Shown piece by piece: positions 1 to 7,618 of a DNA stretch of 64,000 nt. Origin of the DNA: Pirellulales bacterium. GTDB lineage: Bacteria > Planctomycetota > Planctomycetia > Pirellulales > Lacipirellulaceae. How positions within the stretch are numbered: the stretch's first letter is position 1; each line of letters opens with the position of its first letter. The stretch lies in assembly GCA_019636345.1 (NCBI GenBank), contig JAHBXQ010000001.1, positions 835,985 through 899,984 on the forward strand. The letters are read 5' to 3'. A model generated the notes under the pieces. The model was not told where the DNA came from. It ran no database searches and saw only the letters and a program-made list of their open reading frames with translations. The position numbers and the translations under genes were made by a program.

Positions 1-57
1 CTGGTCGACGGCTCGCTGCAGCGAAATCCCGACGGCGGCGCCCGATTGGACGTTCAT
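1..57 (-). CDS. Partial ORF, N-terminus of unknown protein
   Basis: Reading the minus strand from an ATG at 57 gives 19 open codons (beginning MNVQSGAAVGISLQ) that run off the left edge of the window. The lack of a stop and the position upstream of another minus-strand gene make a real gene plausible, but 19 residues are too few to name a family. It would be the next gene downstream of the DUF6384-like gene, about 175 bp past its stop. Confidence 0.35.
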   Translation of the reverse strand, partial: MNVQSGAAVGISLQRAVDQ

Positions 58-232
58 CGCTGCGCCTCCGGCCGGGGCTTGCCGGGGCAGCTTGCGGATC
101 GCGCCGCAGCGCGCAACGGCAGGAAGGGGCGGCGCACCCTTGTCGTCAAGGCGGATCTCCCGGGTTGATGGTCGGTCACGGTTTCGTCAGCCCGGTGCGA
201 GGGGGGATGCCAGCAAGCAGCGGCGGTCAAAG

Positions 233-1255
233 TCAGTTTTCCCAGGACGTGATTTGTCCCATCCGCGGCATGGGCTGGCCGTTCGCTCCGGGAAGTTCGA
301 TTTGCAGGTCCTGGGCGCCGCGCGCCTTCGTCCCGAACAGGGTTTCGTCCAACACGCCGTCGGCTTGCTTGTCTTGGCGAAGTCGCTCGAAAACGTCTTC
401 GGGAACCTGCTCGGCCCAGCGGCTGGCGAGCACGGGCTTGCCTGTTTCGCGGTTGAGAACCGGCACGCGAACCAGGGCGCCCCGGGCGTCGCGGGCCTCG
501 ACGAACACGTAGTATCCCGACGTGCGACTGCCGGTTTCGTCGGTGAAGACGCGTTCGACCGCCGACGGTTCCCCCTCGCCCGACACGATGCGGAGCGTGT
601 AGTCCTGCATGAGCGTCGCCGCCAGGGCGTCGACCTCGGCCAGCACCTTCTCGATCTGGTTGAAGTCGCGGCTCTCGGCCGCCGCTTTCGCCGTGGCGAG
701 CGCGGCGGCGGCCTTTTCCTTGGCCGCGGCGTCGAGGGCGACGGCGTCGACCGCGGCGACCGCCTTCTCGACGGCCGACAGCCGCTCTCCGGCGATCATC
801 GCATCGCGGCGGGCGCCCGGCAGCAGGCCGCCCCAGAACATGCTCCACAGAATCGCGGCCCCGATCGCCGCCGCGGCTGCAAGTCGAAAGATCGTCCGCC
901 GCCGAACCCACACGTGGGCGACCCAGGTCCGCCAGCCCTGCTTCGGCTCGGCGAATTCATGGAGCCGGTCGTAATACTGTTCGACCGCCGCGTCCACCTC
1001 GGCCTCAGTGACGGGATCGCCGCTCACCCGGGCCGCCTCCAGCAGCCGTTCGCGCAGCTTCGCCTTGATCTCGTGGATGTTCAGTTGCTGCTCGACCAGC
1101 GCCCGTTCCTTGCGGAACGTCGTCGCCACGTCCATGATCCGCGACATCTCCTCCAGGCTCAGCTTGTCCGCTTCGGGGAGTTCGGCAAGCAGTTCCTGGA
1201 CGGTCCGCAGGTCGGCCTCGTCGGGCGGAGCGGTTTGAATTTGCTGAGCGGACAT
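233..1255 (-). CDS. DUF6384-like single-pass membrane protein
   Basis: 340 residues from an ATG at 1255. The first 110 residues are acidic and helical, with a run of charged residues likely to form a coiled coil. One membrane segment follows (about 122-144, flanked on the N side by RRR), then an Ala/Lys/Glu-rich helical stretch (150-210) and a beta-rich C-terminal domain containing GYYVFVEARD and VPVLNRETGKPV. The architecture fits the family I know as DUF6384, though I could not check this. The C-terminal domain probably lies on the far side of the inner membrane. It is divergent from the coiled-coil gene at 1498, with 242 bp between, which suggests a shared regulatory region and a linked function. 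An upstream in-frame start near 1540 exists but would overlap the neighbour's start region, so it was not used. Confidence 0.75.
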   Translation of the reverse strand: MSAQQIQTAPPDEADLRTVQELLAELPEADKLSLEEMSRIMDVATTFRKERALVEQQLNIHEIKAKLRERLLEAARVSGDPVTEAEVDAAVEQYYDRLHEFAEPKQGWRTWVAHVWVRRRTIFRLAAAAAIGAAILWSMFWGGLLPGARRDAMIAGERLSAVEKAVAAVDAVALDAAAKEKAAAALATAKAAAESRDFNQIEKVLAEVDALAATLMQDYTLRIVSGEGEPSAVERVFTDETGSRTSGYYVFVEARDARGALVRVPVLNRETGKPVLASRWAEQVPEDVFERLRQDKQADGVLDETLFGTKARGAQDLQIELPGANGQPMPRMGQITSWEN

Positions 1256-1497
1256 GGCGATTGGCGCCAAGAGGGGCGAGTTCGGACGACACGAGCGGCC
1301 GGACCGCCAGTGTTGGCACGGCCGCGAAGCGTGGTAAGCTGAGTGACTCCGCCCATGCCCGCCGCTTCGTCGAGCGATTCGACGCGGCGTCCGGCGTGGT
1401 GCGGACGCCCAGTTTATCACACGCCCTTCTGCAATACAGCCGGCCGCCGTCCCGCGGGGAGTGCGCGGCAAGTCCCTCACTACCGGGAGCCCCGACC

Positions 1498-2715
1498 ATG
1501 GCCGCCGAAGCCGTCCAGTCTCAACCCGCTCGTCCCGCATACGATCAGCAGTCGACCCACGCCAAGAAGGCCAAGGGGTATCTCGACAAGGCGGTCGACG
1601 TGCTTGAGAAGTTCGGGCTGAAAGACGCCGAGGCCCCCCCCGCGGAGTTGATCCGCTTGCTGGAGGAAGTGCGGCACGTCGACGAGGCGCGCGCCCTGGC
1701 GATCGCCAACACGATCAAATACATGAGCACCTTCAACCAGTTGGTGCGCGACAACGTCGAGAACATCAACGTGGGGAATCGCTATCTGGAGATCAGCCAG
1801 ATGTTCGATTCCATCCGCGACGACTCGAAGAACCTCATCCACCAGCTCGACGACGGCAAGATCGGCGTCACCGAGAAGATCGCCAACCTGTGGATGCGGA
1901 TTCGCCGCGGGTCCCCTGCGGCGCGGTTCGACAAGATCGTCGACGTGTACAAGGACGTCTGCAAAGACACCAAGGACCAGCTCGAGCGCGAGCAGACGAT
2001 CATGGATGCGTACATCGACTTTCGCTTCGCGCTCAAGGAGGCGGAGATCTTGGGGCGCGAGCTCTTGGAAGCCCAGATGCCCCATCTGGACAAGGCGAAG
2101 CAGGCCCTGGCCGACGCCCAGCAGGCGGTCGACCAGTATCAGGGGGGAGACGCGAGCCAGCAGTCGCGACTGGAACTGGCCCGCGACGAGGCGAACACGA
2201 AGCTTCTCAAGGAAGACCGCACGTACCAGCTTCTCAAGGACATCGCCGAGAACCTGTCGATCGGCTACGACGTGGGCGAGACGCTCGTCACGAAGCTCAA
2301 GCAGACTCACGACGTGAAAGACCAAGTCTATCGTCGGGCGGTGACCTTCTTCACGACCAACGAACACGTCTTCACGATCCTGGGGACGGTCTACACCTCG
2401 CAGCAGGGACTCAACGAGGCGACCCAAAGCACCGAGGCGCTCAAGGCGGGGGTGAACAAATCGCTCGAGGACGTCGCCGACTTGGGGCGCGAGCTGGAAC
2501 GGGCCGCGCTCAAGGCGGGCTACGGTTCGACGATCAGCCCCGAGTCGCTCGAGAAACTTGTCACGGCAATCAGCGACTACCAAGTCGAGTCGCTGCAGAT
2601 GATCGCCGAACTGCGCAAAGAGAGCGAACACAACGCCAAGGAAATTCGCCGCGTCGTCGAGGCGGGGAAGAAGCGGTATCAAGAGACGCTGGAGAAGTTT
2701 GCGCGGGGGGAATAG
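1498..2715 (+). CDS. Cytosolic coiled-coil protein, divergent partner of DUF6384-like gene
   Basis: 405 residues from an ATG at 1498. There is no signal peptide and no membrane segment. The protein is almost wholly alpha-helical and highly charged, with long heptad-like stretches (residues about 130-240 and 310-400) and a C-terminus rich in Lys/Glu. It has some resemblance in style to TelA-type toxic-anion-resistance proteins and to PspA-like coiled coils, but I see no diagnostic motif for either. It is transcribed away from the membrane protein at 233-1255, so the two probably share a control region and may form a membrane-associated complex. That role is inference. Similar genes are sometimes labelled 'cell surface protein', which the lack of an export signal does not support. 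Confidence 0.8.
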   Translation: MAAEAVQSQPARPAYDQQSTHAKKAKGYLDKAVDVLEKFGLKDAEAPPAELIRLLEEVRHVDEARALAIANTIKYMSTFNQLVRDNVENINVGNRYLEISQMFDSIRDDSKNLIHQLDDGKIGVTEKIANLWMRIRRGSPAARFDKIVDVYKDVCKDTKDQLEREQTIMDAYIDFRFALKEAEILGRELLEAQMPHLDKAKQALADAQQAVDQYQGGDASQQSRLELARDEANTKLLKEDRTYQLLKDIAENLSIGYDVGETLVTKLKQTHDVKDQVYRRAVTFFTTNEHVFTILGTVYTSQQGLNEATQSTEALKAGVNKSLEDVADLGRELERAALKAGYGSTISPESLEKLVTAISDYQVESLQMIAELRKESEHNAKEIRRVVEAGKKRYQETLEKFARGE

Positions 2716-3398
2716 CGTCACGTCGAGGGACGCGGAAGACACGGATTGGCTAGAATAGATATCGTCAGGACAGACCAACTTTCCAGCCAACTTGCGATAC
2801 GCTGTCGCTGAGCCATTGCCAGTCATCGTGCTTACGGATCGGTGGGGCAGCGAGCCGCGAACTCGGCGGGGATGACGTACCCGAGCGATCTGTGCGGTCG
2901 GTGGTGGTTGTAATCCTCTCGCCAGGCGCGGGCTAGCGTTCTGGCCGCCGGCGTGGCGACCATCGCTGCGTTCAAGACTGATTCTCAGGGCTGGGGAGCG
3001 ATGCAACCGACGCAGATTCACGGCTCTCAAGTGCATCCCAGGTTGGTCACGCTTCTGCGCTCCGCGCTTGGTCCCCTCTGATCGCCGCTGCTTGTGCGCT
3101 AGGGACGCGGAGTAGCCCATCGGGCCAATCCGATTCTGCGGGGGGTTCTTTGCAGGTTGCCATCCCCTTGACTAAACTACGACTGTTCGGTGACTTCGAC
3201 GGGCAGCCCTTCCATTCTCTGTGACGACGTAACTACTACTCAACGCTTCACTAACGAGACGGGACCGACTGGCTAGCATCGTGACAATTCCCAGCCGTGT
3301 AGCAATGCTCTGAGAATCACTTCTCTTACCTCGTAATGGACTGCGCGACGACTGCGAGTCCGGCGGTTCGACAAGAGTTCAAGTAGGACACACGGTGA
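2716..3398. other. AT-richer intergenic stretch with IS3 remnant
   Basis: 683 bases between the coiled-coil gene and the NxxGxxAF-repeat gene. Base composition by eye is less G+C-rich than the surroundings. Apart from the IS3 transposase tail at 2832-2984 no gene was recognised. No intact inverted repeats or target duplication could be defined. Confidence 0.6.
2832..2984 (-). pseudogene. IS3-family transposase (OrfB) C-terminal remnant
   Basis: Minus-strand reading gives 50 codons ending in TAA at 2832-2834. They contain WREDYNHHRPHRSLGY followed by VIPAEFAAR, the hallmark C-terminus of IS3-family integrase-core transposases (W-x2-YN-x2-RPHxSLGY-x-TPxEF). An in-frame stop at 2985-2987 cuts it off upstream, so the DDE catalytic core is absent and the gene is dead. 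It is a scar of an insertion element in the AT-richer patch that also holds the repeat protein at 3399. Confidence 0.88.
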
Positions 3399-4919
3399 AT
3401 GTTGCTCAAACAGGCCACTCTACTGAGCTTGCTGATTCTCTCACTCGCCAGCAACTGCCGAACCGCCGGCGCAGGAGGTCTTATTAGAGTCGTCGCTCTG
3501 GAGGGCGCGCCACTGCTGGGTAGTAGCGGCACCCTTAGTAGTTTCGATTCGCGCGATCCCTTGTTCAATAATGCTGGCGATGGCGCATTCACCGCCAGTG
3601 TGATCGAGCCGGGTTTTCGTTCTTCATTCGGGATATTTCGCGGCCATGAGCTCGACGGACTAGCGCAGATCGTCAGGTCTGGCGACATTGCGCCTGACGG
3701 CAATGGCAATTTCGACAGCTTCTTTGTGCCGTCTCTGAATGACAACGGCGCGGTTTCATTTCTGGCGTTGCTCGACGACACAAGCGGCGGGTCAAGCGAC
3801 GAGTTGGGGGTTTTTCGAGGAGACGGAGCGACTCTAACGGTGCAGATCGCGAGGACCGGCGCAACCGTGCCGGGCGGCGATGGCGTGTTCTTCGGGTTTA
3901 ACGAGCAAACGCTCAATAACGCCGGGCAGGTGGCATTTTCCAGTGATCTTTCCGGCACGCCGAACGACGCGGCAATCTACCTTGGAGACGGCTCGGCAAG
4001 CCTTGTGCAAGTTGCGCGAAAAGGCCAGCCCGCCTCCGATGGCAATGGCGCCTACAGTAGCTTTTCGGCCATTGGCCTGAACGATTCGGGGCAAGTCTTG
4101 TACAGCGCAGGCCTGCAGGGAACACATGGCGGTAGCTTCGACGATCACGGGCTTTTCTTGTTTTCCCCGGCGTCGGGACCAGAGTTGGTTGTTCGCGAGG
4201 GACAACAGGCCCCCGATGGGGTTAACAGAATCGGGGAAATTCTCGGGCCGTCCGTAAACAACGCGGGCCAAGTGGCGTTTCGTACGAGGAACCTCGGGAT
4301 ATTCCGAAACGATGGGCCGATCGGGCTTGTCCAGATTGTTCGCGAGGAACAAGTCGCGCCGGATGGCATGAGCTACTTCATCGATTTTGAGAACCCGGCG
4401 TTGAACGAAGCAGGGCAAGTTGCGTTTCGCAGCAGGTTGCGTAGCACAGCTACCGGCCATATCGACGGCGTCGGAGTTTATCGTGCTGACGGGTCCGGCG
4501 CCCCGATTCAGATTGCACGAACCGGTCAGTCGATTCTTGGTGGAGACTGGCTCTTCGCCAATTTTATCGGGGAACCTGCATTGAATGATGCTGGGCAAGT
4601 CGCATTTGCCGGTCAAGTCACGCATGCTTCAAGCGGCGAAGTTTCTGTCGGCATCTACCTCTTCAATGATAATAAGGGTCTAGTCGAGGTCGTGCGCCTT
4701 GGCGATGAATTCTTGGGTGGCCGTCTAATTGACCTAGGCTTCAACAGCGGCGTCGGGGCTCGTCGCAATGGCTTCACCGGCCTGAGCAACGGGGGTGATA
4801 TTGCATTTAGGTTTGGGCTTGACGATGGTCGCGAGGGATTAGCGATTGCAGTCATACCAGAGCCAAGCACCATCGCGTTGATCGCTATGCTGCTGGCGAT
4901 CGTAACCCGTCTGAAGTGA
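3399..4919 (+). CDS. NxxGxxAF tandem-repeat protein with PEP-CTERM-like tail
   Basis: 506 residues. A signal peptide spans about residues 1-25. The body is built from about eight copies of a repeat centred on LNNAGQVAF (variants include LNDSGQVLY, VNNAGQVAF, LNEAGQVAF, LNDAGQVAF), spaced roughly 50-60 residues apart and each followed by a segment like IVRxGDxAPDGNG. This matches the 'choice-of-anchor tandem repeat NxxGxxAF' proteins of planctomycetes and is probably a beta-propeller. The C-terminus, PEPSTIALIAMLLAIVTRLK, is a PEP-CTERM-type sorting tail: PEP, a hydrophobic helix and a basic end. It is probably exported and processed at the envelope, and its function is unknown. Codon use is less GC-biased than in its neighbours, suggesting more recent arrival or relaxed selection. 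Confidence 0.85.
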   Translation: MLLKQATLLSLLILSLASNCRTAGAGGLIRVVALEGAPLLGSSGTLSSFDSRDPLFNNAGDGAFTASVIEPGFRSSFGIFRGHELDGLAQIVRSGDIAPDGNGNFDSFFVPSLNDNGAVSFLALLDDTSGGSSDELGVFRGDGATLTVQIARTGATVPGGDGVFFGFNEQTLNNAGQVAFSSDLSGTPNDAAIYLGDGSASLVQVARKGQPASDGNGAYSSFSAIGLNDSGQVLYSAGLQGTHGGSFDDHGLFLFSPASGPELVVREGQQAPDGVNRIGEILGPSVNNAGQVAFRTRNLGIFRNDGPIGLVQIVREEQVAPDGMSYFIDFENPALNEAGQVAFRSRLRSTATGHIDGVGVYRADGSGAPIQIARTGQSILGGDWLFANFIGEPALNDAGQVAFAGQVTHASSGEVSVGIYLFNDNKGLVEVVRLGDEFLGGRLIDLGFNSGVGARRNGFTGLSNGGDIAFRFGLDDGREGLAIAVIPEPSTIALIAMLLAIVTRLK

Positions 4920-5098
4920 CCCAGTGACTTGTCCGAATAAGGAAGTTCAGATCCATCTGGCGGATTCGGATCAGCGGATTCACTCAAACCGTACTCTCAT
5001 AGCATGTGGTACAGGTTTTGGGGGCAGGCCAGTGGGACTGCGATAACTTGCGACTCTCGGACAACGACCAACAAGAAGCGACATAAGGAACGTTTCAC

Positions 5099-5587
5099 AT
5101 GACCCTCTCCGAACTGCTGCTTCCCGAATTTGACGAAGAGATGGTCCGCACGCGCAAGGTTCTGGCGGTGATTCCCGCCGAACAGATGGGGTGGCAGGCC
5201 AAGCCGGAGATGCGGTCCGTGGCGTGGAACGCCAATCATCTCGCCGAGATCGTCGGCTGGACGGCCGGGATCGTCGCCAGCGATTCGTTCGACGTTGCTC
5301 CGGTCGGCGGACCGCGGTACGAGACCCCCGACGAGCGCGATCCGGCCAAGGTGTTGGCCGCCTTCGATGCGCATGTCGCCGCGGCGCGCGAGGCGCTGGC
5401 CGGGGCGAGCGACGCGGTGCTGGCCGAGAGTTGGTCGCTGCTGATGGGGGGGCAACCGTTGTTCACGATGCCCAAGGGGGCGTGCCTGCGGACGTGGGTG
5501 ATGAACCACACGATCCACCATCGGGCGATCCTCGCCACGTACCTGCGGCTGTGCGGGGTCGACGTGCCGCCGGTGTTCGGCGCTTGA
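5099..5587 (+). CDS. DinB-like four-helix metal-binding protein
   Basis: 162 residues, close to the usual length of DinB/YfiT-like proteins. His47 (NANHLAE) plus His137 and His141 (MNHTIHHRA, an H-x3-H pair near the C-terminus) form the typical three-histidine metal site of this superfamily. A conserved Trp-rich helix precedes the second pair. Members include thiol transferases and proteins of unknown function, so the reaction cannot be read from sequence alone. It is cytosolic, with no signal peptide. The gene stands alone between the repeat protein and the ROK gene. Confidence 0.85.
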   Translation: MTLSELLLPEFDEEMVRTRKVLAVIPAEQMGWQAKPEMRSVAWNANHLAEIVGWTAGIVASDSFDVAPVGGPRYETPDERDPAKVLAAFDAHVAAAREALAGASDAVLAESWSLLMGGQPLFTMPKGACLRTWVMNHTIHHRAILATYLRLCGVDVPPVFGA

Positions 5588-5825
5588 CCCGACGTGCGGC
5601 GAGCGCTTGGCAGGACGAGAGGGACGGATTGCCTGCGGAGGGCCGGGAAGAAGACCTCGCGCAGTGGCGCGGAGGTCGCAGAGGACCCACGGACGACTCT
5701 CGCCTGATTCCCGCTGCTCGGGTAGATTGAAGCCGCTCGTTCGCAGCGGATCGATCCCGGCTTGGCCCCTCCCGGCTCAAGTCGCTTGCCTGCAAGTCCC
5801 TCGCCCCAAGCCCCCCGTTTGCACT

Positions 5826-6884
5826 GTGCCTCACTATATCGGCGTCGACGTCGGCGGGACCACTAGCACGCTTTCGGTCGGCGATGGCCGGCGGCGGGTG
5901 GTTCACGTCTCGCAGCAGTTTCCCACCACGCCCGATCTTGGGCCGCAGTCGTCGGTCGCGGCGATCGAGGCCGCGGCGATTGCGGCGATGGAGGAGGTCG
6001 GCTCGTCGCTGGCCGACGTGCGGACGGTGGGGCTCGCCACCCCCGGTCCGGCGACGATGGACGGGGTGCTGCTGTCGACCCCGAATCTCAACCGCGCGTT
6101 GTGGGACAACTGCCCGATCCGCGCGATGTTGGAGCAGGCCCTCAAGAGGCACAATGCGGCGATCGTCGTGCGCTACATCGGCGACGGGCAGGCGGCGGCC
6201 TTGGGCGAGTACGCGATCCGCAGCCGCGCGCTCCAGTGGGACCGCGTGCCGGCCGAGTCGCTTCCCGACGAGACGTTCCACTCGCTGTTCATGGTCATCG
6301 TCGGCACGGGACTGGGGGGCGGCTTCGTTCGCGACGGCAAGCCGATCCAGGGGAGCCAGGGTCGGGCCGGGCATGTCGGCCACATCCTGTTGCCGGCATA
6401 CGCGTTTCGGCACGAGCACGATCGGCAATTGCTCAAAGGGAACGCCTATGCGACGGCCGAGTCGGCGATTTCGCTGAGCGGGCTGGCGCACCAACTCGAG
6501 CATCGGCTGACGCTGCCCGAGTGGGCCGACCATCCGCTCAACAAGACCGACGGAACGGTTCGCGAGAAGGCGAAGCAGTTGCGCGAACTGGCCGCGGCGG
6601 GGGACGCGCTGGCGTGCCAGTTGTTCGACGATCAGGCCCGAGCGTTGGGAATTGCGATGTTGTCCGCGAATTACCTCGGCGATTTCGACCGGTTGGTCAT
6701 CGGCGGGGGCGTGTGCGACTTGGCCCCGGCGGTCCGCGAGCGCTACCAGCGGCTGGCCGAGGAAGAGTACCGTCGCCATGCGCTCGACGGCTTCCGCAAT
6801 TTGGATCGGCTGGAGTTCTCGGTCTGCCGCGACGAGGCGCCGGTGATTGGGGCGCTGGAGTGGGCGATCAGCGGGGCCGTGTGA
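5826..6884 (+). CDS. ROK-family protein (sugar kinase-like)
   Basis: 352 residues from a GTG at 5826 (VPHYIGVDVGGT). The open frame extends upstream to an ATG at 5607, but that part reads like intergenic sequence and is not typical of the family. The N-terminal phosphate-binding motif GVDVGGTTS is intact. The conserved sugar/catalytic region reads IGDGQAAALGE, where most family members have NDADAAALGE, so the Asp is kept but the surrounding residues are altered. GTGLGGG is the second phosphate loop. The Cys-rich zinc site of canonical ROK kinases is not visible. It may therefore be a divergent glucokinase or another ATP-dependent sugar kinase. There is no N-terminal helix-turn-helix, so it is not a NagC/XylR-type repressor. 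Confidence 0.85.
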   Translation: MPHYIGVDVGGTTSTLSVGDGRRRVVHVSQQFPTTPDLGPQSSVAAIEAAAIAAMEEVGSSLADVRTVGLATPGPATMDGVLLSTPNLNRALWDNCPIRAMLEQALKRHNAAIVVRYIGDGQAAALGEYAIRSRALQWDRVPAESLPDETFHSLFMVIVGTGLGGGFVRDGKPIQGSQGRAGHVGHILLPAYAFRHEHDRQLLKGNAYATAESAISLSGLAHQLEHRLTLPEWADHPLNKTDGTVREKAKQLRELAAAGDALACQLFDDQARALGIAMLSANYLGDFDRLVIGGGVCDLAPAVRERYQRLAEEEYRRHALDGFRNLDRLEFSVCRDEAPVIGALEWAISGAV

Positions 6885-7105
6885 CGCCCGTGCGCGCCGT
6901 GGTTCGCGCTGACGCTCTCACGCAAAGGCGCCAGAAGGCGCCAAGTCGCCGCGCCGTGTTCCGCCTGCCGTTGCTATTCCGGGATTGCCGAAGGCTTTAC
7001 AATGACAGTGCGGGCATTCACGGTGACGCCCACTGCAGCTTAGCGCCGTCGTGCCCTCGCGCTTGTTTGCGTAACAAGTCACGTCGCTTCCCAGTTCGAC
7101 ATCGC

Positions 7106-7618
7106 ATGACCAATTTCTTTCGCAAGACGGCTTCCGGAGCCTACATCGCCAACACGGCGACCGTGTTGGGGGACGTCGTGCTCGGCGCCGGGGCAAGCGT
7201 CTGGTTCTCGGCGGTCGTCCGCGGCGACGTGGCGCCGGTCACCATCGGCGAGCGGGTCAACATTCAGGACGGGGCCGTGGTCCACTGCGACACGGGAATT
7301 CCCAATCGCATCGAGGACGACGTCGCCATCGGCCATCGGGCGGTCGTCCACGGGGTGCGGGTGGGGCGCGGCTCGCTGGTGGGGATGGGGGCCGTCTTGT
7401 TGGGACGCACGGAGATCGGCGAGGAGTGCCTGATCGCCGCCGGGGCGGTCGTCCCGCCGGGGCTCATCGTGCCGGACCGGTCCCTGGTCGTCGGCGTGCC
7501 GGGCAAGATCGTGCGCTCCGTCAATGCCAAGGAGCACGAGTACCTGCGTTGGCTCAGCCGACGGTACGTCGACCTGTGCGCGCGGTTCGAGGCGGGCGAG
7601 TTCGAGTCGGTCGTTTAG
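7106..7618 (+). CDS. Gamma-class carbonic anhydrase-like protein (left-handed beta-helix)
   Basis: 170 residues with repeated hexapeptide signature (for example VVLGAG, VTIGER, VGRGSL, TEIGEE), forming a left-handed beta-helix with a C-terminal helix, as in the YrdA/PaaY/CamH group. The zinc ligands are present with the right spacing: His60 (VVHCD), His77 and His82 (IGHRAVVHG). It is likely a trimeric metal-dependent hydratase, though many YrdA-like members show little carbonic anhydrase activity. The ATG at 7106 follows a 221-bp gap and gives the standard N-terminus. Its TAG stop overlaps the TAA stop of the convergent gene at 7615. Confidence 0.9.
   Translation: MTNFFRKTASGAYIANTATVLGDVVLGAGASVWFSAVVRGDVAPVTIGERVNIQDGAVVHCDTGIPNRIEDDVAIGHRAVVHGVRVGRGSLVGMGAVLLGRTEIGEECLIAAGAVVPPGLIVPDRSLVVGVPGKIVRSVNAKEHEYLRWLSRRYVDLCARFEAGEFESVV

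Noticed and set aside
54-911. Long minus-strand open frame rich in Arg/Gly/Pro
   Set aside because: It overlaps the DUF6384-like gene in another frame and has the composition of a high-GC shadow frame.
1480-3120. 546-codon minus-strand frame across the coiled-coil gene
   Set aside because: It is antisense to a well-supported coding gene and contains no family motif.
5607-5825. N-terminal extension of the ROK-family gene from an ATG at 5607
   Set aside because: The family start motif (GVDVGGT) lies just after the GTG at 5826, and the added sequence resembles intergenic spacer.
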